From an uncultured bacterium (GTDB lineage: Bacteria > Cyanobacteriota > Vampirovibrionia > Gastranaerophilales > Gastranaerophilaceae): a stretch of DNA of 64,000 nt. Under the pieces are notes generated by a model. It ran no database searches and had not been told where the DNA came from. It saw only the letters and a program-made list of their open reading frames with translations. Positions 54,076 to 60,687 of this stretch are shown one piece after another; the first letter of the stretch is position 1; each line of letters opens with the position of its first letter. Position numbers and translations under genes: made by a program. The stretch spans positions 1-64,000 of the forward strand of contig CASDWH010000042.1 of NCBI GenBank assembly GCA_949284715.1, written 5' to 3'.

Positions 54076-54516
54076 ATGAAAATACCTAAAATTTACCCCG
54101 GAAATAGCAAGCGTTTGTTGTGTCTGACAAAGTCCTATATAGGCCAAAGACCTGATGGCAGCAAATTTAACGGCTATAAGGCTGTTATAAAACGGGAACC
54201 GGAAGAGGTAATTGGTATAACGCCGAAGGGCACAAAATTTTATAAAGAAAAATTAAGTGATAATTCGGCTGATTTATATATGCTTACAAGGGATAATGAA
54301 GAGATTATTGCTACAAAAAGACCGTCTGGTGTAAATGTTGTAAAAAGCTGCAATAAACAAATTGTTTCAAATACCGAGTCCTATTCCCGCAGTATTGGCT
54401 ACAGTGCCGATAGTGATGAAAAAGTTTTATTGAGAATTATTAAACATAATGAAAATACCGGCGAAAAAACAAAAGGACTTCCTAAGTTTGTAAAGAAGCT
54501 TTTTGAATTAATGTAA
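54076..54516 (+). CDS. Hypothetical protein (146 aa)
   Basis: I do not recognise this protein. It is 146 residues, basic (KIPKIYPGNSKRL at the start; KGLPKFVKKLFELM at the end), with no signal peptide or membrane helix. Short strand-like stretches are separated by Gly/Asn turns, as in ADLYMLTRDNEEIIATKRP. A good GAGGAG ribosome site and a terminator just after it support a real gene. It lies 49 bases after the TolC gene and may be transcribed with the efflux operon. Confidence 0.6.
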   Translation: MKIPKIYPGNSKRLLCLTKSYIGQRPDGSKFNGYKAVIKREPEEVIGITPKGTKFYKEKLSDNSADLYMLTRDNEEIIATKRPSGVNVVKSCNKQIVSNTESYSRSIGYSADSDEKVLLRIIKHNENTGEKTKGLPKFVKKLFELM

Positions 54517-54520
54517 TTCT

Positions 54521-54560
54521 AAGAAGGCGGAAAATTTTTAATTTTCCGCCTTCTTTTTTA
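54521..54560 (+). terminator. Terminator of the efflux region
   Basis: AAGAAGGCGGAAAAT and ATTTTCCGCCTTCTT form a perfect 15-bp stem (54521-54535 and 54541-54555), followed by T residues. It lies between convergent genes. Confidence 0.85.
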
Positions 54561-56018
54561 ACTATTTCTTTCCAGATTTTTACTGTTATCGAGTAATGCT
54601 TTAAGTTCTTTTTTTGCAACCCGCGGGATATTTATAGTAGCATTTCCGCCGATACATCCGCCTTCGCAGCACATTACTTCAACAAGGTTACAGCCCGGGC
54701 AGCTTTTGTTTTTAGCAAAGTTTTTAAGCTCTTTAGCTGTATCTTTAGTAAGTCCGCTGATTACATACGGTTTAACCTCCTCAGGATTTTTACAAACGGA
54801 CTTTACTGCTTCTGCAACCCCTGTTGTAACTCCGAAGTTTCTGCCCTGTTTAGAACTTTCTGTATCAAATTTTTCTTCTTCGCATTCTGCAACTTCAATA
54901 CGCTTAGCTATAAATAAAGCTCCAAGTTCTTCGTATGTCATAACGTAATCAACATTTGGATTTTCCATAGTTTCTTTACGCTTTGCAACGCAAGGGCTTA
55001 TGAATACAGTAATAGCGTCAGGATACTGTTTTTTAACAATTTCTGCTATGTAATAAAGCGGAGTTTCTGTTGTTGATTTAAACTCCTGGATTTCGGGAAG
55101 ATGTTTTTTTACAAACTGGTTGTAGCCGGCGCAGCAAGATGTTGTCATAAAAGCAGCGCCTTCTTCCATTCTTTCTTCAAATTCTTTTGCTTCATTTATA
55201 GTTGTAACATCGGCACCTTGGGCAACTTCAAACACTTCATAAAAACCGGCTTTTTTCATAGCTGTTTTTAACTGATAGATGTTACCCGGAAGCTGTCCTA
55301 TGATAGAAGGTGCAACCATTGCAATGACTTTTTTAGAGCCTGATTTGATGTATTTCAAAATATCTATAATCTGGCTTTTTTCATGGACTGCGCCAAACGG
55401 GCATGCTGCAACGCATTTCCCGCAGGAGATACACTGCTCAAAATCAATTCTTGTAATACCGTTGGCATCTTTCTGGATAGCACCAACCGGACACGCATCT
55501 TCACAAGGAACTGCAAGTTTAACGATAGCATTATACGGGCAGGCATTCATACACATTTTACAGCTTTTACATTTGCTGCCGTCAATTTTTGATTTTCCGT
55601 CAACCATCTCAATAGCGCCAAATTTGCAAGCTGTTTGACAGGGGCGGGCAACACAGCCTTTGCATAAATCAGTTACATAAATACGGCTGGGAACACATCC
55701 TGCACAAGCTGCGTCAAGAACCGTTAACGGATTTTCATCAACTTTTTCACGTTCAACAGCTTCTCGTGCGTAGTCTGATAAAAGCTTATATTCAATATCA
55801 TCTTCAAGTGCAAAACCTAAACCGGCTTTAACTCTTTCTTTTAATATAGCTCTTTCTTTATAAATACAGCATCTGTAAGGTACATCTGCACCTTTCGGCC
55901 TCATATCATAGGGGATTAATCTGGTGTTTTCTTCGTAATTATCAGAAAAAAACGCTTCTATTATTCTTGCTAAAATCTCTTTTTTCAAATGTATTGATTG
56001 ACTATTATTGTTTCCCAT
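54558..56018 (-). CDS. Monomeric [FeFe] hydrogenase (group B-like)
   Basis: This 486-residue enzyme would reduce protons to H2 with electrons from ferredoxin, or the reverse. The N-terminal third carries several [4Fe-4S] motifs (CKGCVARPCQTAC, CKSCKMCMNACP, CEDACP, CISCGKCVAACPFGA). The H-cluster motifs follow: L1 TTSCCAGYNQF, L2 FISPCVAKRKE, L3 VEVMCCEGGCIGGNA. The Cys residues needed to bind the H-cluster are present, but L1 has Ala where typical enzymes have Pro and L2 has SPC instead of MPC, as is usual in group B relatives. It overlaps the small ferredoxin gene by 14 bases and depends on HydG (29.4 kb) for assembly. Confidence 0.88.
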   Translation of the reverse strand: MGNNNSQSIHLKKEILARIIEAFFSDNYEENTRLIPYDMRPKGADVPYRCCIYKERAILKERVKAGLGFALEDDIEYKLLSDYAREAVEREKVDENPLTVLDAACAGCVPSRIYVTDLCKGCVARPCQTACKFGAIEMVDGKSKIDGSKCKSCKMCMNACPYNAIVKLAVPCEDACPVGAIQKDANGITRIDFEQCISCGKCVAACPFGAVHEKSQIIDILKYIKSGSKKVIAMVAPSIIGQLPGNIYQLKTAMKKAGFYEVFEVAQGADVTTINEAKEFEERMEEGAAFMTTSCCAGYNQFVKKHLPEIQEFKSTTETPLYYIAEIVKKQYPDAITVFISPCVAKRKETMENPNVDYVMTYEELGALFIAKRIEVAECEEEKFDTESSKQGRNFGVTTGVAEAVKSVCKNPEEVKPYVISGLTKDTAKELKNFAKNKSCPGCNLVEVMCCEGGCIGGNATINIPRVAKKELKALLDNSKNLERNS

Positions 56019-56274
56019 CTTCTTTTAACTTCCTATCTATTTCCTGTAAAACCTTATCTATAGTAGCTTCTTGAATAATTACATCATTAACTTTAACGTA
56101 AGGAGCTTTTGAGTATTCAGAACTATCCGTACAGTAGTTTAAGCAGGTGCTGCCGACAATTGAAACATCTTCTCCATAGCGTTTGTTAACAATGTCTACT
56201 AATTCCTGAAGTTGAGATGCGCCCATTACAAAACAGGTTGTTCCCATGCAAATTTTTACATTAACTTTTGCCAT
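56005..56274 (-). CDS. Thioredoxin-like [2Fe-2S] ferredoxin
   Basis: This 89-residue protein has the NuoE/HndA-type [2Fe-2S] pattern: CMGTTC (CX4C) near the N-terminus and GSTCLNYC (CX3C) about 35 residues later, then a YVKVNDVI strand and a helical tail. It probably carries electrons for the hydrogenase encoded directly downstream in the same operon. A TATAAT box lies upstream on the minus strand near 56315-56320, in the 168-base gap before the SMR gene. Confidence 0.85.
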   Translation of the reverse strand: MAKVNVKICMGTTCFVMGASQLQELVDIVNKRYGEDVSIVGSTCLNYCTDSSEYSKAPYVKVNDVIIQEATIDKVLQEIDRKLKEDGKQ

Positions 56275-56442
56275 ATTTTTTCCTTTTCAATGTTAGTTAT
56301 TATAATAATTTATTATACCATATTTTATTCTTGCACTTGTTTTCCATATTTGATTGTATGGGAAGTTTAGCAAGCTCCTATTCAATTGTGTATCAAGCAA
56401 AGAGATAATACAATTGTTTGTAGATAAAATGTTACAAAAATC

Positions 56443-56760
56443 TTAGTGAGCGAGCAATTTTAGTCCGGTAATTCCTGAGAGAATAAGCCCTATACAAATT
56501 AACCGCATAGCAGTTGCCGGCTCTTTAAACAGAATTATCCCTAAAATAACTGTTCCCATAGTGCCGATACCTGTCCAGATTGCGTATGCAGTTCCAAGCG
56601 GTAAGTTTTTCAGAGCAAGCGCAAGAAAATAAAAGCTTGCTATCATGCAAATTACAGTTATCACAGATATAACAGGCTGTGTGAAGCCGTGTGAAAATTT
56701 AAGCCCAATAGCCCAGCTTATTTCAAAAACACCTGCAATTAATAAATGTATCCATTCCAT
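56443..56760 (-). CDS. gdx: SMR-family guanidinium exporter (Gdx/SugE type)
   Basis: This 105-residue protein has four membrane helices and the SMR membrane Glu in AGVFEISWAIGLKFSHGF (about residue 13). The sequence KNLPLGTAYAIWTGIGTMGTVILGI and RLICIGLILSGITGLKLLAH match the SugE/Gdx branch rather than EmrE. Gdx proteins swap guanidinium for protons. The assignment is supported by the guanidine-I riboswitch in its leader. The gene is alone in its transcript. Confidence 0.93.
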   Translation of the reverse strand: MEWIHLLIAGVFEISWAIGLKFSHGFTQPVISVITVICMIASFYFLALALKNLPLGTAYAIWTGIGTMGTVILGIILFKEPATAMRLICIGLILSGITGLKLLAH

Positions 56761-56781
56761 AAAAAAGTCCTTTCTAATACT

Positions 56782-56890
56782 AAAAAATCCCGCAGAGATA
56801 TATTATCTCCCGGGTTTTTGTCCCTCCGTGTCCGTAAGTATTACGGGTTTTCTCTCGGCCCTGACCGGTTGTCCCGCGGAACCCTAGAAA
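56782..56890 (-). promoter_or_regulatory. Guanidine-I (ykkC) riboswitch with terminator
   Basis: On the minus strand the leader reads CTAGGGTTCCGCG, then ACCGGTC and GGGCCGAGAG, then ACACGGAGGGA and AAAACCCGGGAGA, the signature blocks of the guanidine-I aptamer in the right order. The GGGAGA block also forms one arm of a hairpin (CCCG..GAGATA / TATCTC..CGGG, 56789-56814) followed by T residues (56783-56788). This is a transcription-off terminator that guanidine binding should prevent. The exporter gene starts 22 bases downstream. Confidence 0.95.
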
Positions 56891-56926
56891 ACTTATGTTC
56901 ATTATACTCTTATAAAGATATATTGT

Positions 56927-57571
56927 CTATAAAGTTTTACCAAGTTCGTAAGCTTTTTGAGGGAAGGCAGTGATATTTATATCCCCTGCACTCCATACTC
57001 CCGGAACTATAATTTGTCCGGCGTCGCTCCAGCCTAAGTATGCAATAAGATTTTCGTAGTGTTTTATAATAGGTTCTGCTACAGTTTTTGATGTGTCAGC
57101 GTAGGTCATTAATAATACTGCTTTTTTAGGTCTGTGTATTTGACCGTTAATTGCATAGAATCGGTCAATAACGGCTTTTAGCTGGGATGATATGCCGAAA
57201 TAATACATAGGAGTTGCAAAAACTACAGCATCTGTATCAACAATATTTTTACGTATAAATTCAAAATCGTCTTTGAATACGCATTCTCCGTTCATTCCGC
57301 ATTTATTGCAGGCTATACACGGATGAACATTCTTTTGTGCCGAATCAAATCGTACAACTGTATGTCCGGCTTCTTCTGCGCCTTTTATAAAGTTATCGGC
57401 CAGAGTATTTGAGTTTCCATTTATTCTTGGACTTCCTGTTATAACAAGTATTTTCATATTTCTTCCTCCTTTGTTTTCGCTGTTTGTCGTTACGGAAACA
57501 CCTGCAATACCGGCACCAGCGGCCGCTGCTGCTGTTAAGAGTGTATTTTTTATAAAATTTCTTCTATTCAT
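56927..57571 (-). CDS. Flavodoxin-like NAD(P)H-dependent oxidoreductase with Tat-type leader
   Basis: The core (from MKILVITGSPRINGNSNTLAD) is an FMN-binding flavodoxin-fold reductase of the iron-sulfur flavoprotein type, with the phosphate loop TGSPRxxGNS, a compact Cys motif CIACNKCGMNGEC and ATPMYYFGISSQLKAVIDRF. The ORF adds 38 residues: MNRRNFIKNTLLTAAAAAGAGIAG is a typical twin-arginine signal (RRNFIK). Both starts have good ribosome sites: AGGAG before 57571 and AAAGGAGG before the internal ATG at 57457. The cell may make an exported and a cytoplasmic form. The electron partner is unknown. Confidence 0.8.
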   Translation of the reverse strand: MNRRNFIKNTLLTAAAAAGAGIAGVSVTTNSENKGGRNMKILVITGSPRINGNSNTLADNFIKGAEEAGHTVVRFDSAQKNVHPCIACNKCGMNGECVFKDDFEFIRKNIVDTDAVVFATPMYYFGISSQLKAVIDRFYAINGQIHRPKKAVLLMTYADTSKTVAEPIIKHYENLIAYLGWSDAGQIIVPGVWSAGDINITAFPQKAYELGKTL

Positions 57572-57640
57572 TTTCGCTGCTCCTGTTTATTAGTGTAATA
57601 TATTAGAGTTACTCTAAGTCAAGTAATTTTTTCAACTAAT

Positions 57641-57672
57641 AAAAAACCGGCTGGTATATACCAGCCGGTTTA
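57641..57672 (-). terminator. Terminator after rplA
   Basis: A palindrome (AAACCGGCTGGTA...TACCAGCCGGTTT, 57644-57671) forms a stem of about 13 bp and, read on the minus strand, is followed by T residues. It ends the ribosomal operon before rplJ-rplL would be expected. Confidence 0.85.
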
Positions 57673-57696
57673 AATTTTAGCGTTTAAAAGTCAATC

Positions 57697-58422
57697 TTAT
57701 CCAAGAAGTTCTTTTACTTCGCTTGCAAGGTTCTTAGTATCGAGTTTAAGACCTGGCCCCATTGTTGTTGTAAGGTAAGCAGACTTAACATAAGTACCTT
57801 TTGCAGAAGCCGGTTTAGCTCTTAAAACAGCATCAGCAAGAGTTGCAAAGTTTTTAATCAGGTCTTCTTGAGAGAATTGAATCTTACCGATAGGACAGTG
57901 AATCATACCCTGTTTATCAGCACGGAATTCAACTTTACCTGCTTTAGCGTCCTTAACAGCTTTTGCAATATCAAGAGTAACAGTACCGGTTTTCGGGTTT
58001 GGCATTAAGCCTTTAGGCCCTAACACTTTACCTAATTTACCAAGCATACCCATACAATCAGGGGTTGCAATAAGAGTATCGAACTCAAACCAGCCGCCGC
58101 TGATTTTGTCGATAATGTCTTCGGTGCCGGCGAATTCAGCGCCTGCTTCTTTTGCTTCAGTAACCTTAGCACCTTTAGCAATAACGCAGACACGAACTTC
58201 TTTACCCAAACCTGCCGGAAGTACAACTGTTGAACGTACTTGTTGATCGGCGTGTTTTACTTCAATCCCCAATCGCATGTGACATTCAACTGTTTCATTG
58301 AACTTGGAAAGTTCTTTTGATATTTCTTGTAATTTAGCTATGGCTTGTGTAGAAGAAGTTGGTTGTTCAAACCCTTCAAGCATTTCCATAACTTTTTTTT
58401 GTTTTTTAGTTAATTTTGACAT
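57697..58422 (-). CDS. rplA: 50S ribosomal protein L1
   Basis: L1 forms the stalk base near the E site and in E. coli represses its own operon by binding the mRNA leader. The 241-residue length is normal. [65 protein letters not shown] and [14 protein letters not shown] are family signatures. A hairpin element and AAAGGAA precede the ATG. It is the last gene of the operon. Confidence 0.97.
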   Translation of the reverse strand: MSKLTKKQKKVMEMLEGFEQPTSSTQAIAKLQEISKELSKFNETVECHMRLGIEVKHADQQVRSTVVLPAGLGKEVRVCVIAKGAKVTEAKEAGAEFAGTEDIIDKISGGWFEFDTLIATPDCMGMLGKLGKVLGPKGLMPNPKTGTVTLDIAKAVKDAKAGKVEFRADKQGMIHCPIGKIQFSQEDLIKNFATLADAVLRAKPASAKGTYVKSAYLTTTMGPGLKLDTKNLASEVKELLG

Positions 58423-58437
58423 TTTTTAAATTCCTTT

Positions 58438-58468
58438 CATGGTATTAGCGGACAAAAGTCCTTCCATA
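58438..58468 (-). promoter_or_regulatory. Structured RNA element in front of rplA
   Basis: On the minus strand the segment is TATGG-AA-GGAC-TTTT-GTCC-GCTAATA-CCATG. Two helices, 5 and 4 bp, are separated by an asymmetric loop (AA on one side, seven bases on the other) and capped by a tetraloop. The Shine-Dalgarno GAAAGGA follows at once. An element of the same shape with paired base changes precedes rplK (58921-58952). Confidence 0.75.
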
Positions 58469-58474
58469 ATTTAC

Positions 58475-58906
58475 TTACGCTTCTTCTTTAACTGTAACAC
58501 CCATAGCTCTGCAAGAACCTTTAATCATATTAACGGCTGCTTCCATAGATGTAGCGTTTAAATCGTTCATTTTGATTTTAGCGATTTCTTCCAGTTGAGC
58601 GCGGGTAATTTCACCGACTTTTTGTTTGTTAGGTGCAGCAGAACCTTTTGAAAGGTTGATTGCTTTCTTTATCAAAACAGGAGCCGGAGGTGATTTTGTA
58701 ACAAAAGTGAAACTTCTGTCTTCGTAAACATCAATAACAACAGGGATAATGTATCCTGCTTGGGATTCTGTTCTAGCGTTGAACTGCTTGCAGAAATCCA
58801 TGATGTTAACACCGTGCTGACCCAGAGCCGGCCCTACCGGAGGTGACGGGTTAGCTTTGCCTGCTTCTATTTGCAGTTTAATTTTACCTACTACTTTTTT
58901 TGCCAT
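58475..58906 (-). CDS. rplK: 50S ribosomal protein L11
   Basis: L11 is part of the GTPase-associated centre and is needed for the stringent response. The 143-residue length is normal with the start at ATG 58906 behind AAAGGAG; a longer frame from 58951 runs through the hairpin element. [46 protein letters not shown] and SCRAMGVTV are typical. It lies between nusG and rplA. Confidence 0.97.
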   Translation of the reverse strand: MAKKVVGKIKLQIEAGKANPSPPVGPALGQHGVNIMDFCKQFNARTESQAGYIIPVVIDVYEDRSFTFVTKSPPAPVLIKKAINLSKGSAAPNKQKVGEITRAQLEEIAKIKMNDLNATSMEAAVNMIKGSCRAMGVTVKEEA

Positions 58907-58920
58907 TTTATTTCTCCTTT

Positions 58921-58952
58921 CGTGGTACGAACGGGGGGCAGCCCCTTCCACG
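58921..58952 (-). promoter_or_regulatory. Structured RNA element in front of rplK
   Basis: On the minus strand the segment is CGTGG-AA-GGGG-CTGC-CCCC-CGTTCGTA-CCACG. It folds like the element before rplA: outer 5-bp helix, AA bulge opposite eight bases, inner 4-bp helix and tetraloop, with the Shine-Dalgarno AAAGGAG directly after. Four base pairs differ from the rplA element with pairing kept. Confidence 0.75.
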
Positions 58953-58961
58953 TACTATTCA

Positions 58962-59588
58962 TTATATTTTTTGAATTTGTTTGTATTCTAACTCAACGGG
59001 AGTTTCACGTCCGAATACCGAAACATTAACTCTGAGCTTAGCTTTATCCGGATAAACTTCTGTAATATCGCCGACAAAGTCTGCAAACGGGCCGGATATA
59101 ATTCTGATTTTATCGCCTGCTTTAACGTCAAGTTCAATCTTTTGAACCTGAGAAGTGGAACGGTGAATAATCTTTTTAATTTCGCTTTCCTTAGCCGGAA
59201 TCGGTTTTTTGGCTGAACCGACAAACTTGGTAACACCTGCTGTGTGGCGCACTACATACCAGCTGTCTTCATCCATAATCATTTCGACCAGAACGTAGCC
59301 CGGGAAGATTTTTTCGTCTTTTTCGTGTTTTTTACCGTTTTTAATCTGTGTAACGGTTTTTTGCGGAACTTCTACACGGAAAATTTTATCAGACATATTC
59401 ATATATTCAATACGTTTTTCTAGGTTGCTTTTAACCTTGTTTTCGTAACCTGAATAAGTGTGTACAATATACCAGCGCTTTTCGTTTTTTCTGCGGCTTT
59501 TTGGTGCTTCTTCCTGCTGTTCATCCGCTAAAACTTCTTCATTCTCTTCTGTTTCAGCTATATTCATTTCTTGGTCTTTTTCACTCAT
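58962..59588 (-). CDS. nusG: Transcription termination/antitermination protein NusG
   Basis: NusG binds RNA polymerase and couples it to Rho or to the ribosome. After a long acidic N-terminal tail (about residues 1-35) come the NGN domain (KRWYIVHTYSGYENKVKSNLEKR, FPGYVLVEM) and the C-terminal KOW domain (GDKIRIISGPFADFVGDITEVYPDKAKLRVNVSVFGRETPVEL). ATG 59588 is chosen, seven bases after AAGGTG; the next ATG upstream, 59594, is too close to it. It lies 11 bases after secE. Confidence 0.95.
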   Translation of the reverse strand: MSEKDQEMNIAETEENEEVLADEQQEEAPKSRRKNEKRWYIVHTYSGYENKVKSNLEKRIEYMNMSDKIFRVEVPQKTVTQIKNGKKHEKDEKIFPGYVLVEMIMDEDSWYVVRHTAGVTKFVGSAKKPIPAKESEIKKIIHRSTSQVQKIELDVKAGDKIRIISGPFADFVGDITEVYPDKAKLRVNVSVFGRETPVELEYKQIQKI

Positions 59589-59599
59589 TACCATTCACC

Positions 59600-59818
59600 T
59601 TATATTTTGGATAATACGAAATCAAAAAGGATATCTACAATGTAGATAAATACTGTAAATACAAAAACGATACCTACAACAAATATCGTTTCAATGACAA
59701 CCTGCTGCCTTTCCGGCCAGGTAATTTTGCCCCATTCGGATCTTACGCCTTTAAAATAATTAACAATTCCGCTTGCGGCATTGGTCATTTTCGCATTTTC
59801 GTTAGTTTTAGTACTCAT
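59600..59818 (-). CDS. secE: Preprotein translocase subunit SecE
   Basis: SecE clamps SecY in the protein-export channel. This 72-residue short form has one membrane helix (IETIFVVGIVFVFTVFIYIVDILFDFVL) and the conserved amphipathic segment NYFKGVRSEWGKITWPERQQV. AAAGGAA precedes the ATG. It lies between tRNA-Trp and nusG in the usual order. Confidence 0.96.
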   Translation of the reverse strand: MSTKTNENAKMTNAASGIVNYFKGVRSEWGKITWPERQQVVIETIFVVGIVFVFTVFIYIVDILFDFVLSKI

Positions 59819-59840
59819 TTTTGTTCCTTTTTATAAAAAT

Positions 59841-59913
59841 CACGCCCTGAAGGACTCGAACCCTCGACATCCGGTTTTGGAGACCGACGTTCTACCAACT
59901 GAACTAAGGACGC
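59841..59913 (-). tRNA. tRNA-Trp (anticodon CCA)
   Basis: On the minus strand GCGTCCT opens the acceptor, the D-arm has GTTCAGTTGGTAGAAC, the anticodon stem CGGT/ACCG encloses CTCCAAA-type loop with anticodon CCA, and the T-arm is GAGGG-TTCGAGT-CCTTC. It sits between rpmG and secE, a conserved order in many bacteria. CCA is not encoded. Confidence 0.93.
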
Positions 59914-59946
59914 TTATAGCAGACGAGCCGATTCGCCTGCTTTATG

Positions 59947-60114
59947 CTACTTAGTTTCTTTGTGGTTAGTGTGTTTTTTACATGTCGGACAATACTTGCT
60001 TAATTCAAGTCTGTCTTTTATGTTTTTTTTGTTCTTAACGGTTGTGTAGTTTCTTTCTTTGCAGTCTTCGCAAGCAAGAACTACCATTCTATCATTTTTT
60101 CCTTTAATGCCCAT
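59947..60114 (-). CDS. rpmG: 50S ribosomal protein L33
   Basis: This 55-residue protein has the complete zinc-binding form of L33: [20 protein letters not shown] and [16 protein letters not shown], with two CxxC pairs. AAAGGAAT precedes the ATG. Zinc-binding L33 is one of the ribosomal proteins that many bacteria exchange for a zinc-free copy when zinc is scarce; no second copy is in the window. It heads the rpmG-tRNA-Trp-secE-nusG-rplK-rplA operon. Confidence 0.95.
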   Translation of the reverse strand: MGIKGKNDRMVVLACEDCKERNYTTVKNKKNIKDRLELSKYCPTCKKHTNHKETK

Positions 60115-60148
60115 TGTTTTATTCCTTTATATAATTTGTTTTCTATCT

Positions 60149-60179
60149 AAAACAGAATGTGGCTCCCACATTCTGTTTT
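60149..60179. terminator. Strong hairpin in the leader of the rpmG operon
   Basis: A 14-bp perfect stem (AAAACAGAATGTGG and CCACATTCTGTTTT) with a 3-base loop lies between the promoter below and rpmG. T residues follow on both strands, so it can act as a bidirectional terminator. Read on the minus strand it could be an attenuator of the ribosomal operon. Confidence 0.6.
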
Positions 60180-60196
60180 TATCGGCGTACTATTTT

Positions 60197-60235
60197 ATAT
60201 TATTACAAACATATTTTAATTGCAAATATTTGCAA
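60197..60235 (-). promoter_or_regulatory. Predicted promoter of the rpmG operon with palindrome
   Basis: On the minus strand TTGCAA (60225-60220) and TAATAT (60202-60197) are 17 bases apart. The -35 box is one end of the perfect 16-base palindrome TTGCAAATATTTGCAA (60220-60235), which could be an operator. Confidence 0.5.
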
Positions 60236-60238
60236 AGA

Positions 60239-60386
60239 TTTGTTAAGTGACAGGGAAAGTTTACACTTTTTCCAATTCTTGTCTTGATGATAGTATTATT
60301 GTTATATAATAGATTCTCATCTCCCCCTGCTGTTGTCCATGATAATTTCAAACAAATTTTTTTTTTTTTTACAGTCACTTAACAAA
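60239..60386. repeat. 148-base segment with 13-bp terminal inverted repeats
   Basis: TTTGTTAAGTGAC (60239-60251) and GTCACTTAACAAA (60374-60386) are perfect inverted repeats around 122 bases that include a run of 14 T (60357-60370). No ORF is inside. The layout resembles a small miniature transposable element, but only one copy is seen. The remaining 60387-60687 holds a CTCGCT..AGCGAG hairpin (60473-60500) and no credible gene. Confidence 0.45.
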
Positions 60387-60687
60387 ACTGCAACAGGGCA
60401 AAATTCTTTTGCTCACTCGCGTTGAATGGGTCTACAGGCAAAAGCTCCCGTTTTGCCTTCCGCCCCTCGCTCGTTCGCGCTGTTTGAGCGTAGCGAGTTA
60501 TTTTGCCTTGGGTTGAGTTTAGTGGCTGTTTTTGATTGCGAAACAAAAGAAAGAAATAAAGCGCGGGTGCAGGGGGGCATAACCCCCTGTATAAATTATT
60601 GTCTTTCCTTTTGTTTAATAACTTTTATTTAAGTTTTTAACAGTTATTTAAATAATTTTATTAAAATTATTCGGGACAGTAGTGCAG

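Noticed and set aside
60426-60632. 68-residue frame with FALFERSEL-type sequence
   Set aside because: It comes from a palindromic intergenic stretch; no ribosome site, and such sequences commonly yield false ORFs.
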